From the NCBI GenBank assembly GCA_045627045.1, contig JAZQMY010000022.1, positions 1 through 40,381 on the forward strand: a stretch of DNA of 40,381 bases, written 5' to 3'. Each line of letters begins with the position of its first letter. The stretch's first letter is position 1. The notes beneath the pieces were generated by a model, which had not been told where the DNA came from, ran no database searches, and was given only the letters and a program-made list of their open reading frames with translations. The DNA comes from SIG351 sp045627045. GTDB lineage: Bacteria > Bacillota > Clostridia > HGM11327. Positions 33,501 to 40,381 of the stretch are shown here, piece by piece. The translations under genes and the position numbers were made by a program.

Positions 33501-36500
33501 TTCCGTATCATAGCATTCAAGTGTCTCCTCAAGAGTCCTTTCGCTTTCTGCGTATGCAAAAATGAATTCTGCCTTCTTTCTGCTCTGCTTCGGCACTGAC
33601 AACGTTACCCCGAGTGCAAGCGTGCCCGAAGTTTCATAACCGGAATCATTTTCCGAAAGAAGCGGCATATCATCCGTTCTGTTTCTGCCAGTCACCTGAT
33701 ATCTCGACAGAAAATGCTTTGTATTGTCATCCGTTGTAATTGCCTTCAGCGCCGCAAACCTTTCTCTTCTGCAATTATCTCTTGATTTTCGTTTTGCGTA
33801 TGCCGTTTTTCTGTTCTCATCATAAGAAAAATCAATAAAAACATCCGAGTAAGCAGGATGTGCGTACGCCGATTTTTCATCGTCAAGTGACGGTGTTATG
33901 TTGCAAACCACACTGTACGCTTCATCACGTTTTCCTTCATCGGATATCTCGAGCATAATGAAAAGTGCATTTCTATCAGGCGCAAGCGAAAGCCCGAGCT
34001 GATACGAAAACAAGCTTCCCCTTCCCGAAATGACCGCCATATCAGGTCTGAATTCGACACAGTCGGCCGTTCTTGAAAAAAGCGGATAGATTTTTCCGCT
34101 CGTTTCCGATTTCACATATATAAATTGCGTCATCGGCTTTGAAATGAGCGTTTCTCCTGAGAAAAGCTTTATTTCTCCGCTGTCCGAAACAATTATGCTC
34201 ATTTCTCCGTTTGTCATAACTGCGCAATGCGGCACATTTCCGGGAGATGTTATCCTCTGAACGATCGTTTTTCCGTTTTCGATTTCGGGTTCTTTTTCTC
34301 TCGTTTTTCTCGGCAATGCATCAAACGGGAGCAATACAGGCAATCTCTCCTGCAAAAGAAGCTCTCCTGCCTTTACCTCGGGTGCACTGTGAAAGAGCTC
34401 TGACACATAGCCTTCATAAAGGCAATTTGTGACCGACGCTATTGTCATACCTTCATGATGCGCCATAAACGATCTGACCTTGACTTTTCCCCTGCCCGCA
34501 TCAAGTGCTTCATAATAGCCGAATCTGCCGCACATTCCCTCTTTTTGGAAGCGAACGAGATTTTCTGCCGCCTTTTTCGGCTCCGTCATAAGCGCAAGTG
34601 CCGAAGCGTAAGGTGCCGCAACATATTCGTCCGACCTGATATACCTTACCGCCGCAGACGGTATGCCGAACGACTTATACTGATAATTCTTCTCTCCGTC
34701 GAATACTGAATATCCCGACTCCGAAATTCCCCACGGTTCTCCTGCCCGTCTGCCGTACCTTATCTGCTCCGAAACTACGTTTCTTGCAGCCTCATAAGTC
34801 ATGCTTCCCTTGTAGTTCCTGAGGAATATCTGCGGCATCAGATATTCAAACATTGAGCCGTTCCACGATTTCAGGATTACTTTATTACCGTTGAGAGCAG
34901 TTATCCTTGAGAGCCTGCCCCAATGCTTCGGAGGAAGCTTTCCCGAAATGATTCCGTAATAGCTTGCAAGCCTTGCTTCAGATGCAAAAATATCATACGA
35001 AAATACGGATAGTATCCCCGATTGCGCATCGTATCCCACAGAAAGCAGATCCTTTTTATCGTCGTAAAGAAGTGACATATCAAGCCCGTCAAGAAGAGTT
35101 TTTATCATTTTCAGGCTCTCATCCGCAAGCATTGCCGTATCCTTTGCAAGAACCGGCTTCCACACCTTCAAAGCCTCCCTCAATACTATGAGCGAGCACG
35201 CCAGATTGCCGTTATCGGCGCTTGATACAAACAAAGGGAGCATCGGCTTCTTCGTTTTCACATCGTACCAGTTATAAGGATGTCCGTTCCATTTTTCAAG
35301 CCCCGACAACGTCCTGAGTGTCTTAACCGTCAGCCCGACGGCTTTTTCTTTTGAGGAAAGTCCGAGCTTTTCCGCACATACGGCGCTGACAAGCATCATG
35401 CCTATATTGGTCGGAGACGTTCCTGCCGCCGTGCCCCTGAAGGGTTCCTCCTGAAAGTTATCAGGCGGCAGATAGTTGTTCTCTTTTGTGCAAAATTCAG
35501 CATAATAATGCCATGCGCCTTCCGCCGCTCTCTCCACCGCCTCCTCGCATATTGCCGGAAGACTTATTGTTTCATTTTCTTTTTTCTTTGAAATTGCGCA
35601 CATCATCAGCGGTGCCGCAATAAAAAGCAGGCTCAGGAGAGCAATCATCATTCTGCCCGTAATAACCGAAAAGCATAGCAGCACCACGCCCGATAAAGCA
35701 CCGGCACGCATTACGGAATAATATGATGCCGCAGTGTTTTTTGATTTTGCCTCTGCCTGACCAGATGTCTGCCATTCAAGCAGATTTTTCCCCGAAACAA
35801 GTCTGCAAAGTGTTCTTGCTATCGCATCCGCATTCAGGAAAGCCTTATCCGCAAGAAGCACAGGCACACCCAAAGAACGAAGCAGTATTCTCGCATCGGT
35901 ACGCCTTTTTGCACCCGTAAAAAGCTCTGCCCGGAGTTTTTCCCCGAAATCAAGAATCAGAGGAAGAGCCATAAAGATAGCTATGAAAAATGTAGCCGCA
36001 TCAAGCGCCCCTTTCTCCGTCAGTCCCAAAAGAAGCAGAATAAAAATACACGGTTCAACGAGTGTCAGCCTGAGATTTTCCCAGATCCGGTATCTTGAAA
36101 GCACTGACAATCTGTTTTCGGCAAAGTTCCCGTTCTGGTTCCTCACCACCGGGAAAAGATAGCCTAAAAGTTGCCAGTCTCCACGCATCCATCTGTGTGC
36201 GCGTTTTCTGTACTGGATATATCCGCCAGGCACATCATCCGCAAACCTCACATCCGACACAAATCCCGCTCTAACGTGTGCGCCCTCAAGCATATCGTGG
36301 CTTAGAATCGCATTTTCGGGAAATCTTTTCTCAATCGTTCTGTAAAATATCTCCGAATCAAATATTCCTTTTCCGCCGAAGCTTCCCGTTCCGAAAATAT
36401 CCTGATAAACCTCGCCTGTTCCCGTAATATAAGGCTCCGTACCTGCAAAGCCCGAAACTATTCCCGAAAAAAGCGAAGCTCCTGCCGACGTCAGCGTTGT

Positions 36501-38249
36501 ATCCATTGCAGGCTGAAGTATTCCGAAGCCTTCAATCACCATCGAGCTCTCGCCCCTGTATACCGGTCTGTTCAGCGGATGCTCCATAGTTGCAGCAAGA
36601 AGCGCCGCGCTCCCGAATGGCATACCCGTGTCTGCGTCAAGCGTTATGACATACTTTGCGCCGATCAAAGCCTCTTCGCCTCCCGAAGTGCTTATGAAGT
36701 CAGTCTTTTCCCCTGTATTAAGAAACTTGTTGAATGAGAGAATCGCGCCTCTTTTTCTTTCCCATCCGAAGTATTTCTTCTGTGTTGCGTTATAACATCT
36801 TTTTCTTCCGATATAATAAAATATTCTTTTTCCATATTTTGCATTCAGCTGTCTGATTCCGTCAACCGCAGCCGCAGAAACCGAAAGATCATCGTTTTTC
36901 TTTTCGCAGTCGGAGTCCGTAAAATCTCCCAGCAATACAAACGATATGCTTCCGTTCCTGTTTGCAAGATAGTTCACTTCAAGCCCTGCCACAAGTCGCC
37001 CGGCCTCGTTCTCTGACGGAATTATGGCCGGCACCACAACCACAGTCCTGCACTCTTCGGGAATCGTTCCGTTAAAATCAAGTCTCGGGAATTCGTAAGG
37101 CTTCTTCAGCTTTCCCGCAATATGATTTACAAGCATGAGTGAAAGACTTTTTGCAGGTGCGGCTGACAGAATAAGGCAGATCATGCTGATAAATAGTCCT
37201 GTTCCGTTGTCTCGGAGTGTTGAAAATAGTATCAGCAAAACGGCAAGCATCACACCGTAAACGCCCATAAAGTATAAGATTTCCGGCAGAAGCTTTGTTT
37301 TTCTTTCAAACAGGATAAACCCGACGTGTTTCTTTTCTTCCTGAGCTTTTTCTATTGCATCTCCCGCAAGCCTTGCCTCGGAGCAATGTTTTTTTGCCGC
37401 CAGATATGCCACTCTTCGTCTGTACTGGTTCTTGGTCTTTGCATCCATCCTTACAAACGTCCCGTCCGGATCGTTTGTAAGGATTTCATCCACCACTGAA
37501 ATGCTTGAAACTATATTTTCCCAGTCAAACGTCTCCACTGCCATAAGTCCGGTGATGTAATTTCTTACCGTAACAGCAGTATTCGATTCTATTTTTCCCG
37601 AAAGCTCCGCAATGTCATGCTCTGTCAGTTCAAGCTCCGAAAGCTCCTTATCGAGCCAGCGAATCTTTTCTCCGTTGTCATCCATGTTCTGCACATCACG
37701 GACAAACGCTGTCAGTGCCGGCGCATTTCCCGTATCAACCACGTCTCCGAGCTTTTTCTGCGTAAGTTTTACCGAGGAAACATTCTTCAGTGCCGCTTCT
37801 GTTTTCATCAGGTCATTCAGCCTTCTTGATGCCGCAGTAAGAATATTCTTTGCAAGAACAAGCGATATCACCGCAGAAAAAGACCACAGTTCATCCAGTG
37901 TGAGCTGTTCCTCACGCGCCTTGTTCTTCAGAAAAGAAATAATTCCCTCCTCAGAGATAATGCCCGAGCATCCGTCAACATATTCCATTGCTATGGCAAG
38001 CACTCTCGGAAAGCCTTTCATTATTCCTTCCTCGATCAACGGCACCGAATGAGGAATGCTCCTGACCGAGGCCCTGACGGCTCTCAGTTTGATTTTCAAC
38101 GAGTGATAATTCTCGACCAACCACTCAGCCGATGCAAGCTCCGATGCAGCATCAGAATGTTCCGCTTCATAATAATATCTGTCAAACGTTTTTTCTTCCG
38201 AGCGTCTGATTGCAAATTCCGAAAACGGAGAAATAATTCTGTATCTCAA
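30507..38249 (-). CDS. Cyclic beta-1,2-glucan synthase-like protein (GT84-glycoamylase/GH189-like-GH94)
   Basis: 2,580 aa. Order: helical N-terminus (1-310); membrane segments (about 315-370); GT84-type glycosyltransferase (about 380-700) with TLDADTGMPFG near 540 (metal site) and KRAHRWMRGDW near 686; further membrane segments (about 730-775 and 845-890); glycoamylase-like domain (about 900-1350, SYKSFG...VRSFMAHHEGMT) matching the cyclising domain of known cyclic glucan synthases (GH189); beta-sandwich regions; and a C-terminal GH94 phosphorylase-like barrel with GDWNDGFDRVG near 2256. Family members use UDP-glucose to build and cyclise beta-1,2-glucan; GH94 trims chain length. A characterised Firmicute relative exists in Thermoanaerobacter. 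Start TTG 38249, supported by the downstream frame and a GGGACGGA-like site. No transporter gene is adjacent. Confidence 0.88.
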   Translation of the reverse strand: MRYRIISPFSEFAIRRSEEKTFDRYYYEAEHSDAASELASAEWLVENYHSLKIKLRAVRASVRSIPHSVPLIEEGIMKGFPRVLAIAMEYVDGCSGIISEEGIISFLKNKAREEQLTLDELWSFSAVISLVLAKNILTAASRRLNDLMKTEAALKNVSSVKLTQKKLGDVVDTGNAPALTAFVRDVQNMDDNGEKIRWLDKELSELELTEHDIAELSGKIESNTAVTVRNYITGLMAVETFDWENIVSSISVVDEILTNDPDGTFVRMDAKTKNQYRRRVAYLAAKKHCSEARLAGDAIEKAQEEKKHVGFILFERKTKLLPEILYFMGVYGVMLAVLLILFSTLRDNGTGLFISMICLILSAAPAKSLSLMLVNHIAGKLKKPYEFPRLDFNGTIPEECRTVVVVPAIIPSENEAGRLVAGLEVNYLANRNGSISFVLLGDFTDSDCEKKNDDLSVSAAAVDGIRQLNAKYGKRIFYYIGRKRCYNATQKKYFGWERKRGAILSFNKFLNTGEKTDFISTSGGEEALIGAKYVITLDADTGMPFGSAALLAATMEHPLNRPVYRGESSMVIEGFGILQPAMDTTLTSAGASLFSGIVSGFAGTEPYITGTGEVYQDIFGTGSFGGKGIFDSEIFYRTIEKRFPENAILSHDMLEGAHVRAGFVSDVRFADDVPGGYIQYRKRAHRWMRGDWQLLGYLFPVVRNQNGNFAENRLSVLSRYRIWENLRLTLVEPCIFILLLLGLTEKGALDAATFFIAIFMALPLILDFGEKLRAELFTGAKRRTDARILLRSLGVPVLLADKAFLNADAIARTLCRLVSGKNLLEWQTSGQAEAKSKNTAASYYSVMRAGALSGVVLLCFSVITGRMMIALLSLLFIAAPLMMCAISKKKENETISLPAICEEAVERAAEGAWHYYAEFCTKENNYLPPDNFQEEPFRGTAAGTSPTNIGMMLVSAVCAEKLGLSSKEKAVGLTVKTLRTLSGLEKWNGHPYNWYDVKTKKPMLPLFVSSADNGNLACSLIVLREALKVWKPVLAKDTAMLADESLKMIKTLLDGLDMSLLYDDKKDLLSVGYDAQSGILSVFSYDIFASEARLASYYGIISGKLPPKHWGRLSRITALNGNKVILKSWNGSMFEYLMPQIFLRNYKGSMTYEAARNVVSEQIRYGRRAGEPWGISESGYSVFDGEKNYQYKSFGIPSAAVRYIRSDEYVAAPYASALALMTEPKKAAENLVRFQKEGMCGRFGYYEALDAGRGKVKVRSFMAHHEGMTIASVTNCLYEGYVSELFHSAPEVKAGELLLQERLPVLLPFDALPRKTREKEPEIENGKTIVQRITSPGNVPHCAVMTNGEMSIIVSDSGEIKLFSGETLISKPMTQFIYVKSETSGKIYPLFSRTADCVEFRPDMAVISGRGSLFSYQLGLSLAPDRNALFIMLEISDEGKRDEAYSVVCNITPSLDDEKSAYAHPAYSDVFIDFSYDENRKTAYAKRKSRDNCRRERFAALKAITTDDNTKHFLSRYQVTGRNRTDDMPLLSENDSGYETSGTLALGVTLSVPKQSRKKAEFIFAYAESERTLEETLECYDTEEQIGNAKALQFERAKLMMQYRQIDRKRFAVANALISRLTNQDFFRRKVSYLKRETLWKYGISGDLPIIMYDVTGAPLAGLRLVLSVFDYIVTSGVKADLIIVTHDDGYHRFSYDDVMNTVRNSSRRDLLEKKSGIFIIQSEKAAEDIKNAESFAAVLLKGNEKDIQARLMLQNEKHRQAKTLFFPSRKETVQKKEAIPKLEFFNGTGGFLDGEYHIVLDNGNTTPLPWSNIMANEKFGTLVTESGGGYSWFRNSREFKITKWSNDPVTDMPSEMIYVRDDDSGRIITAKRLLPDNGQFFVTYGKGYSEFRHTEDGLEIKLTEFVPEKESFCGKLVNIRNQTDAERHLSLHYYVSLVLSDGSARTDILARNERARGIVMANRAADGRQGTAFVSASSEILSVITKKSEFFGSKGSIKHPVSLDTPTRRISPQGGPADCIAISVSVVLKPYTTEKTAFLLGAAENDEAIYGYKNDWSYPETLGQLLTATKEKNKTYAGPFSIATKDKSLNTLFNSFLMYQTYVCRYLARTSFYQASGAYGFRDQLQDAMAFLYCNQDEARKHILKAAGQQFEAGDVRHWWHEDTGLGIRTNISDDLMFLPLAAAEYAMITDDYSIFDELCPYVTGQEIKEGTHSAFGKAYFTEKKDTLYEHCRRACHRAIRYGEHMLPLIGTGDWNDGFDRVGSHGKGESVWLAFFFGYVLKRFREIALMKNDESEVRFIDENIRLLTEGVRKSAWDGKWYRRAYNDNGEPLGSAASEECKTDLVVQAWAAIAGMTDESEIKTALESAKELLIDRENGVVKLFAPPFEGKSSDAGYISSYKKGVRENGGQYTHAAIWFALALAETGDREGAYEVIRMLDPIRKTSDPEGVLKYKAEPYVMAADVYLSGMGGWTWYTGSAGWMYKVILENILGIKIRGEKLIIEPAASEKLLPYRVNYERKTNNTSTPITVDVLTSDKARIVTLDGKTVPDGKITLPSDGLPHKIVIAQENHSHELWAQV

Positions 38250-38328
38250 TGATTTTTTCCGTCCCTATCAATTTATTTTTATATATTATTGACAGTATGA
38301 CGGTAAAAATACACATCATAAAACCGTT

Positions 38329-38979
38329 TCAGCTTGCAAGATACGCCATTATGCCGCAGTAAATCGAAAACGCAACTTTTTTCTGATATTCAGGTGTCAG
38401 GATCTTTATCTCCTCCGTTTCATTTGAAAGATATCCGCATTCGACAAGCACAGACGGTGCTTCACTTGCTTTCAGCACAAAAAGATTCGTCACTCCCTTG
38501 ACCGTTCTTTTATTGTCACCTCCGAGCTCGTTTTTCAACGATAACTGAATGCATTCGGCAAGCCTTTTTCCTTCATCGTTACCGGCATAATAGTAAGTCT
38601 CTGCCCCGTGTACGGACTTATCCGAAAAAATATTCAGGTGTATGCTGATCACAATATCCGGATTTTGGCTTGCTATCTTTGATTTTCTTTCAGCCTTTGA
38701 AAGCCCTTCATATTCCCTTGTCAGCACAACCTCAAAGCCATAGCTCCTCAGATATTCCTTCAGGTACTTTGATATTGCAACATTAAGGTCCGCCTCTCTC
38801 GTACCGTTTTCGCTGACAGCGCCCGGATCGCTGCCACCGTGCCCGGGATCAATCACAATAACAGTTCCGTTTGAAACGGTAGCCTCAATCGCATCATTCA
38901 ATGCCGTTTCCGCTCCTGCCGCCGCAAAAGCAAGCACAAGCAAAATGACAGCCAGACAGACTATATGTTTAACCTTCAT
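38329..38979 (-). CDS. cwlD: N-acetylmuramoyl-L-alanine amidase, CwlD-like
   Basis: 216 aa. An N-terminal signal or membrane segment (5-22) is followed by an Amidase_3 domain with all zinc/catalytic residues: H47 in DPGHGGSDPG, E62 in TREADLN, H114 in SIHLN and E180 in LVECGYLSN. It has no cell-wall-binding repeats, as in CwlD, which removes peptide stems so that muramic-delta-lactam can form in the spore cortex. The dpaAB genes in the window support sporulation, but a vegetative role cannot be excluded. ATG 38979 has GGAG 7 nt upstream; the longer frame to 39045 lacks a site. A CATATAAG (about 39025-39032) upstream might be a sigma-E/G-type -10 element; this is weak. Confidence 0.88.
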   Translation of the reverse strand: MKVKHIVCLAVILLVLAFAAAGAETALNDAIEATVSNGTVIVIDPGHGGSDPGAVSENGTREADLNVAISKYLKEYLRSYGFEVVLTREYEGLSKAERKSKIASQNPDIVISIHLNIFSDKSVHGAETYYYAGNDEGKRLAECIQLSLKNELGGDNKRTVKGVTNLFVLKASEAPSVLVECGYLSNETEEIKILTPEYQKKVAFSIYCGIMAYLAS

Positions 38980-39084
38980 AAAATTCACTCCGTTTTTTCT
39001 ATATTCTATGACATGAATAGTTCTTATATGAAAGCACCTTTTCAATAAAGTTTATCGAAAATGTAAAAAATTTCAATTTAGCTA

Positions 39085-39113
39085 TTGACAAAAAATGATA
39101 ATTGAGGTATAAT
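39085..39113 (+). promoter_or_regulatory. Consensus promoter of tRNA-Gly/tRNA-Cys
   Basis: TTGACA (39085-39090), 17-bp spacer, TATAAT (39108-39113), 30 nt upstream of tRNA-Gly. Both hexamers are perfect. Confidence 0.92.
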
Positions 39114-39142
39114 ATCAATGCGTTGTGAGTGAGACAACTTAT

Positions 39143-39217
39143 GCGGGAGTGACTCAGTGGTAGAGTGCCACCTTGCCAAGGTGGAAATCGCGAGTTCGAA
39201 TCTCGTCTTCCGCTCCA
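39143..39217 (+). tRNA. tRNA-Gly(GCC)
   Basis: 75 nt with encoded CCA. Acceptor GCGGGAG/CTTCCGC (one G-T pair), anticodon loop TTGCCAA (GCC), T-loop TTCGAAT, discriminator T. Confidence 0.97.
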
Positions 39218-39221
39218 CAAC

Positions 39222-39295
39222 GGCGGCATAGCCAAGCGGTAAGGCTCAGGTCTGCAAAACCTTCATCCCCAGTTCGATTCTGGGTGCCGCCTCCA
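39222..39295 (+). tRNA. tRNA-Cys(GCA)
   Basis: 74 nt with encoded CCA. Acceptor GGCGGCA/TGCCGCC, anticodon loop CTGCAAA (GCA), T-loop TTCGATT, discriminator T. Its last A is also the first base of repeat copy A, whose first hairpin can act as the tRNA terminator. Confidence 0.97.
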
Positions 39296-39473
39296 AAAAT
39301 CCCTTGAACGTGAGTTCGAGGGATTTTTACTTCTTACTTCTTACTTCTTACTTCTTCCCTCGAACTCCCGTTCTGGATTTTTGGGAAGTAAGAGGTAATA
39401 GTGAATAGTGAATAAGTGCAGATGTAGCTTTTCGCCGGTGTGAAAAGCAATTTTTATTAAGATAGTATTGAAG
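39295..39473 (+). repeat. Structured direct repeat, copy A
   Basis: About 179 bp, starting at the tRNA-Cys 3' end. Order of parts: hairpin 1 (AAAAATCCCT/AGGGATTTTT, 39295-39304 and 39319-39328, with GAAC/GTTC inner pairs); four copies of ACTTCTT (39329-39356); a CCCTCGAACTCCCGTTC core; a facing arm of degenerate AAGTAAG-like heptamers (from 39385) that can pair back; hairpin 3 (GCTTTTCGC/GTGAAAAGC, 39427-39448) with a T-run; and a conserved end TATTGAAGT. The second copy is at 40141-40306. No transposase is present. It could be a MITE-like or REP-like element, or a cassette spacer. Hairpins 1 and 3 both look like terminators. Confidence 0.85.
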
Positions 39474-39496
39474 TATTTACGCAAAAACACTATAAT
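39468..39496 (+). promoter_or_regulatory. Promoter formed at the edge of repeat copy A
   Basis: TTGAAG (39468-39473, last bases of the repeat), 17-bp spacer, TATAAT (39491-39496) in unique sequence. It would transcribe the two micro-ORFs and the 152-aa gene. Confidence 0.72.
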
Positions 39497-39523
39497 GAAG
39501 AAAAAAGTGATAAGGTTAAAGGT

Positions 39524-39612
39524 ATGTCGGACAGTCATCGTAAGGTATTGAAATGAAAAAAGATTTTTCAATTAGTGATCATAATCATCAAAAGCGAAAG
39601 GATATCATATGA
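39524..39612 (+). other. Two chained micro-ORFs upstream of the orphan gene
   Basis: 39524-39556 encodes MSDSHRKVLK and ends in ATGA, overlapping ATG 39553 of a second ORF (39553-39612) encoding MKKDFSISDHNHQKRKDII. The second stop lies 12 nt before the orphan gene's ATG, next to its GGAGG. They could be leader peptides or remnants of a decayed gene; ribosome sites are weak. Coding status is unproven. Confidence 0.3.
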
Positions 39613-39624
39613 GGAGGTGTCAGA

Positions 39625-40083
39625 ATGTCTAAAAAATATAGTTTTGTATTTCACGGTACAAAGGAAATGTTTGAGGATAAAATTAATCAATATTTCACAG
39701 AGAATAAAGAAAACGCGAACACTAATAACTATATGATCGACAGTCGTTTTGGTGATTATGCCTTTGGCATAAAACGAGGAGGTCACTCAGGAGGATATTG
39801 GTATGAGCCGAAGATAACGGAGCAGAACGGAAATCTTATCATTAGTGGACGAATAGAATACTTGACTCCATATAACGATACAAAAATAAAAAGATTTTTT
39901 GGCAAAATAGAAGATGGGTGTCTTATGGTTTTTCTGTTTCCGCTATTTTTGCTTGTAAAAGTATATCAGCTAATCAAAAAATTAGTATATAAAATGAGGC
40001 ATAAACCTCTTCCTAAAGAAGAGACTGAAGAGGATCGACTTTTCTACCTAATGGAAAATATATTGGGGTGTACTCGAATGTAA
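39625..40083 (+). CDS. Orphan hypothetical protein with one membrane segment
   Basis: 152 aa, no family recognised. The first 95 residues are soluble and aromatic/Gly-rich (YAFGIKRGGHSGGYWYEPKI, NLIISGRIEYLTPY), like a beta-sheet domain. One hydrophobic segment (about 98-117, CLMVFLFPLFLLVKVYQLI) and a basic then acidic tail (120-152) follow. GAGGAGG precedes ATG 39625 by 7 nt, so it is probably translated. Base composition is clearly more AT-rich than in the housekeeping genes. It is bracketed by direct repeats, after tRNA genes, which suggests an acquired accessory gene. Its AT-rich composition and isolation are seen directly; transfer is inference. Confidence 0.75.
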   Translation: MSKKYSFVFHGTKEMFEDKINQYFTENKENANTNNYMIDSRFGDYAFGIKRGGHSGGYWYEPKITEQNGNLIISGRIEYLTPYNDTKIKRFFGKIEDGCLMVFLFPLFLLVKVYQLIKKLVYKMRHKPLPKEETEEDRLFYLMENILGCTRM

Positions 40084-40140
40084 GTAATCTCATAATTGTT
40101 AATGAGGAGAAGTAAAATATCTTTTAAGGGCCTTGCACAC

Positions 40141-40306
40141 AAAAATCCCTTGAAGTTCGAGGGATTTTTACTTATTTCTTTTTCCTTCTTACTTCTTCCC
40201 TCGAACTCCCGTTCGGGATTTTTGGGAAGTAAGAAGTAAAAAGTAAGAGGTAAGAAGTAAGGAAGCTTTTCGCGGGCGAAAAGCATTTTTTATTTGAGTA
40301 TTGAAG
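40141..40306 (+). repeat. Structured direct repeat, copy B
   Basis: About 166 bp, same orientation and part order as copy A. Hairpin 1 is at 40141-40169, pyrimidine heptamers are degenerate at 40170-40197, and the core CCCTCGAACTCCCGTTC matches. The facing arm has five heptamers of the AAGTAAG type (about 40227-40260). Hairpin 3 is GCTTTTCG/CGAAAAGC (40265-40284) with TTTTTT. Stem 3 differs from copy A in sequence and length but keeps pairing. It ends in the same TATTGAAGT. It follows the orphan gene stop by 57 bp and can act as its terminator. Confidence 0.85.
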
Positions 40307-40329
40307 TGCGAAACTTTTTATGATATAAT
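40301..40329 (+). promoter_or_regulatory. Promoter formed at the edge of repeat copy B
   Basis: TTGAAG (40301-40306, last bases of the repeat), 17-bp spacer, TATAAT (40324-40329) in unique sequence, 47 nt upstream of the next start codon. It is the same arrangement as at copy A. Confidence 0.75.
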
Positions 40330-40376
40330 ATACACGATATATCATAATCATTCCGCGAAGAAAAGGAGAACCGACA

Positions 40377-40381
40377 ATGGT
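40377..40381 (+). CDS. Start of a gene cut by the right window edge
   Basis: ATG at 40377 follows AAAAGGAGAA with 8 nt spacing and the repeat-edge promoter. Only two codons (Met, then GT-) lie in the window, so nothing can be said of the product. Confidence 0.6.

Noticed and set aside
38980..39045. Longer cwlD start
   Set aside because: No ribosome site, and the extension is a basic AT-rich translation before a perfect signal-peptide start at 38979.
39329..39356. CRISPR-like short repeats
   Set aside because: The ACTTCTT units are tandem heptamers with no spacers, and no cas genes are present.
40044..40286. Minus-strand ORFs over both repeats sharing the peptide LLPKNPEREFEGRSKK (also 39341-39571)
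   Set aside because: The shared peptide comes only from the repeated DNA. The frames have different starts, no ribosome site, and the sequence is better explained by hairpins and heptamer arms.
39295..40306. Integron attC-like gene cassettes
   Set aside because: The repeats are structured and flank a small gene, but I find no GTTRRRY core sites, no integrase, and each copy carries a promoter -35, which attC sites do not.

Overview
The window looks like chromosome from an endospore-forming Clostridia, most likely an uncultured member of the Oscillospiraceae/Ruminococcaceae type. The support is gene content: a dipicolinate synthase pair (dpaA-dpaB), a CwlD-like spore-cortex amidase, RemB upstream of gyrB, HemZ, an ylxM-ffh-rpsP-khpA-rimM-trmD operon, and near-consensus TTGACA/17 bp/TATAAT promoters. 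No rRNA, prophage, insertion sequence or CRISPR array is visible. The taxonomic placement is inference.

Layout, left to right. (1) 1-2140: a beta-helix lipoprotein cut by the left edge. (2) 2268-6000: a tightly overlapping minus-strand operon asd-dtd-MBL hydrolase-hemZ with its own promoter and terminator. (3) 6019-11363: remB-gyrB-gyrA plus a small membrane-anchored protein, all minus strand, from one good promoter. (4) 11511-15345: a small membrane protein, an SPFH/prohibitin-like protein (plus strand), a Gfo/Idh-type oxidoreductase and a Bcp-type peroxiredoxin. (5) 15416-16084: a six-tRNA operon on the minus strand (Pro, Glu, Met/Ile2, Asp, Phe, Tyr in transcription order). (6) 16228-18231: dpaA-dpaB and a small two-repeat protein on the plus strand. 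(7) 18236-21959: an esterase followed by a large GH2 enzyme, probably one carbohydrate operon. (8) 21966-26160: a YgjP-like metallopeptidase, then the ribosome/SRP operon. (9) 26176-29160: DUF5685-like protein, DnaJ-like protein with a Cys-rich tail, membrane protein, endonuclease IV. (10) 29324-38979: tmcAL on the plus strand, converging on and overlapping a 2,580-residue cyclic beta-1,2-glucan synthase-like giant, then the CwlD-like amidase. (11) 39085-40381: tRNA-Gly and tRNA-Cys, followed by an AT-rich accessory segment in which two direct copies of a ~170-180 bp structured repeat flank an orphan gene; the start of another gene is cut by the right edge.

Most of the window is ordinary housekeeping sequence. 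The most unusual parts are: the repeat-gene-repeat cassette at the right end, whose repeats carry conserved hairpins and end in a -35 box; the GyrB TOPRIM motif reading EGLSAGG where EGDSAGG is usual, in a gyrB that starts at TTG without a ribosome binding site and overlaps a short leader ORF; a similar leader/TTG arrangement at dpaA; the small two-repeat protein; and the DnaJ/DUF5685 pair with a nine-cysteine tail.
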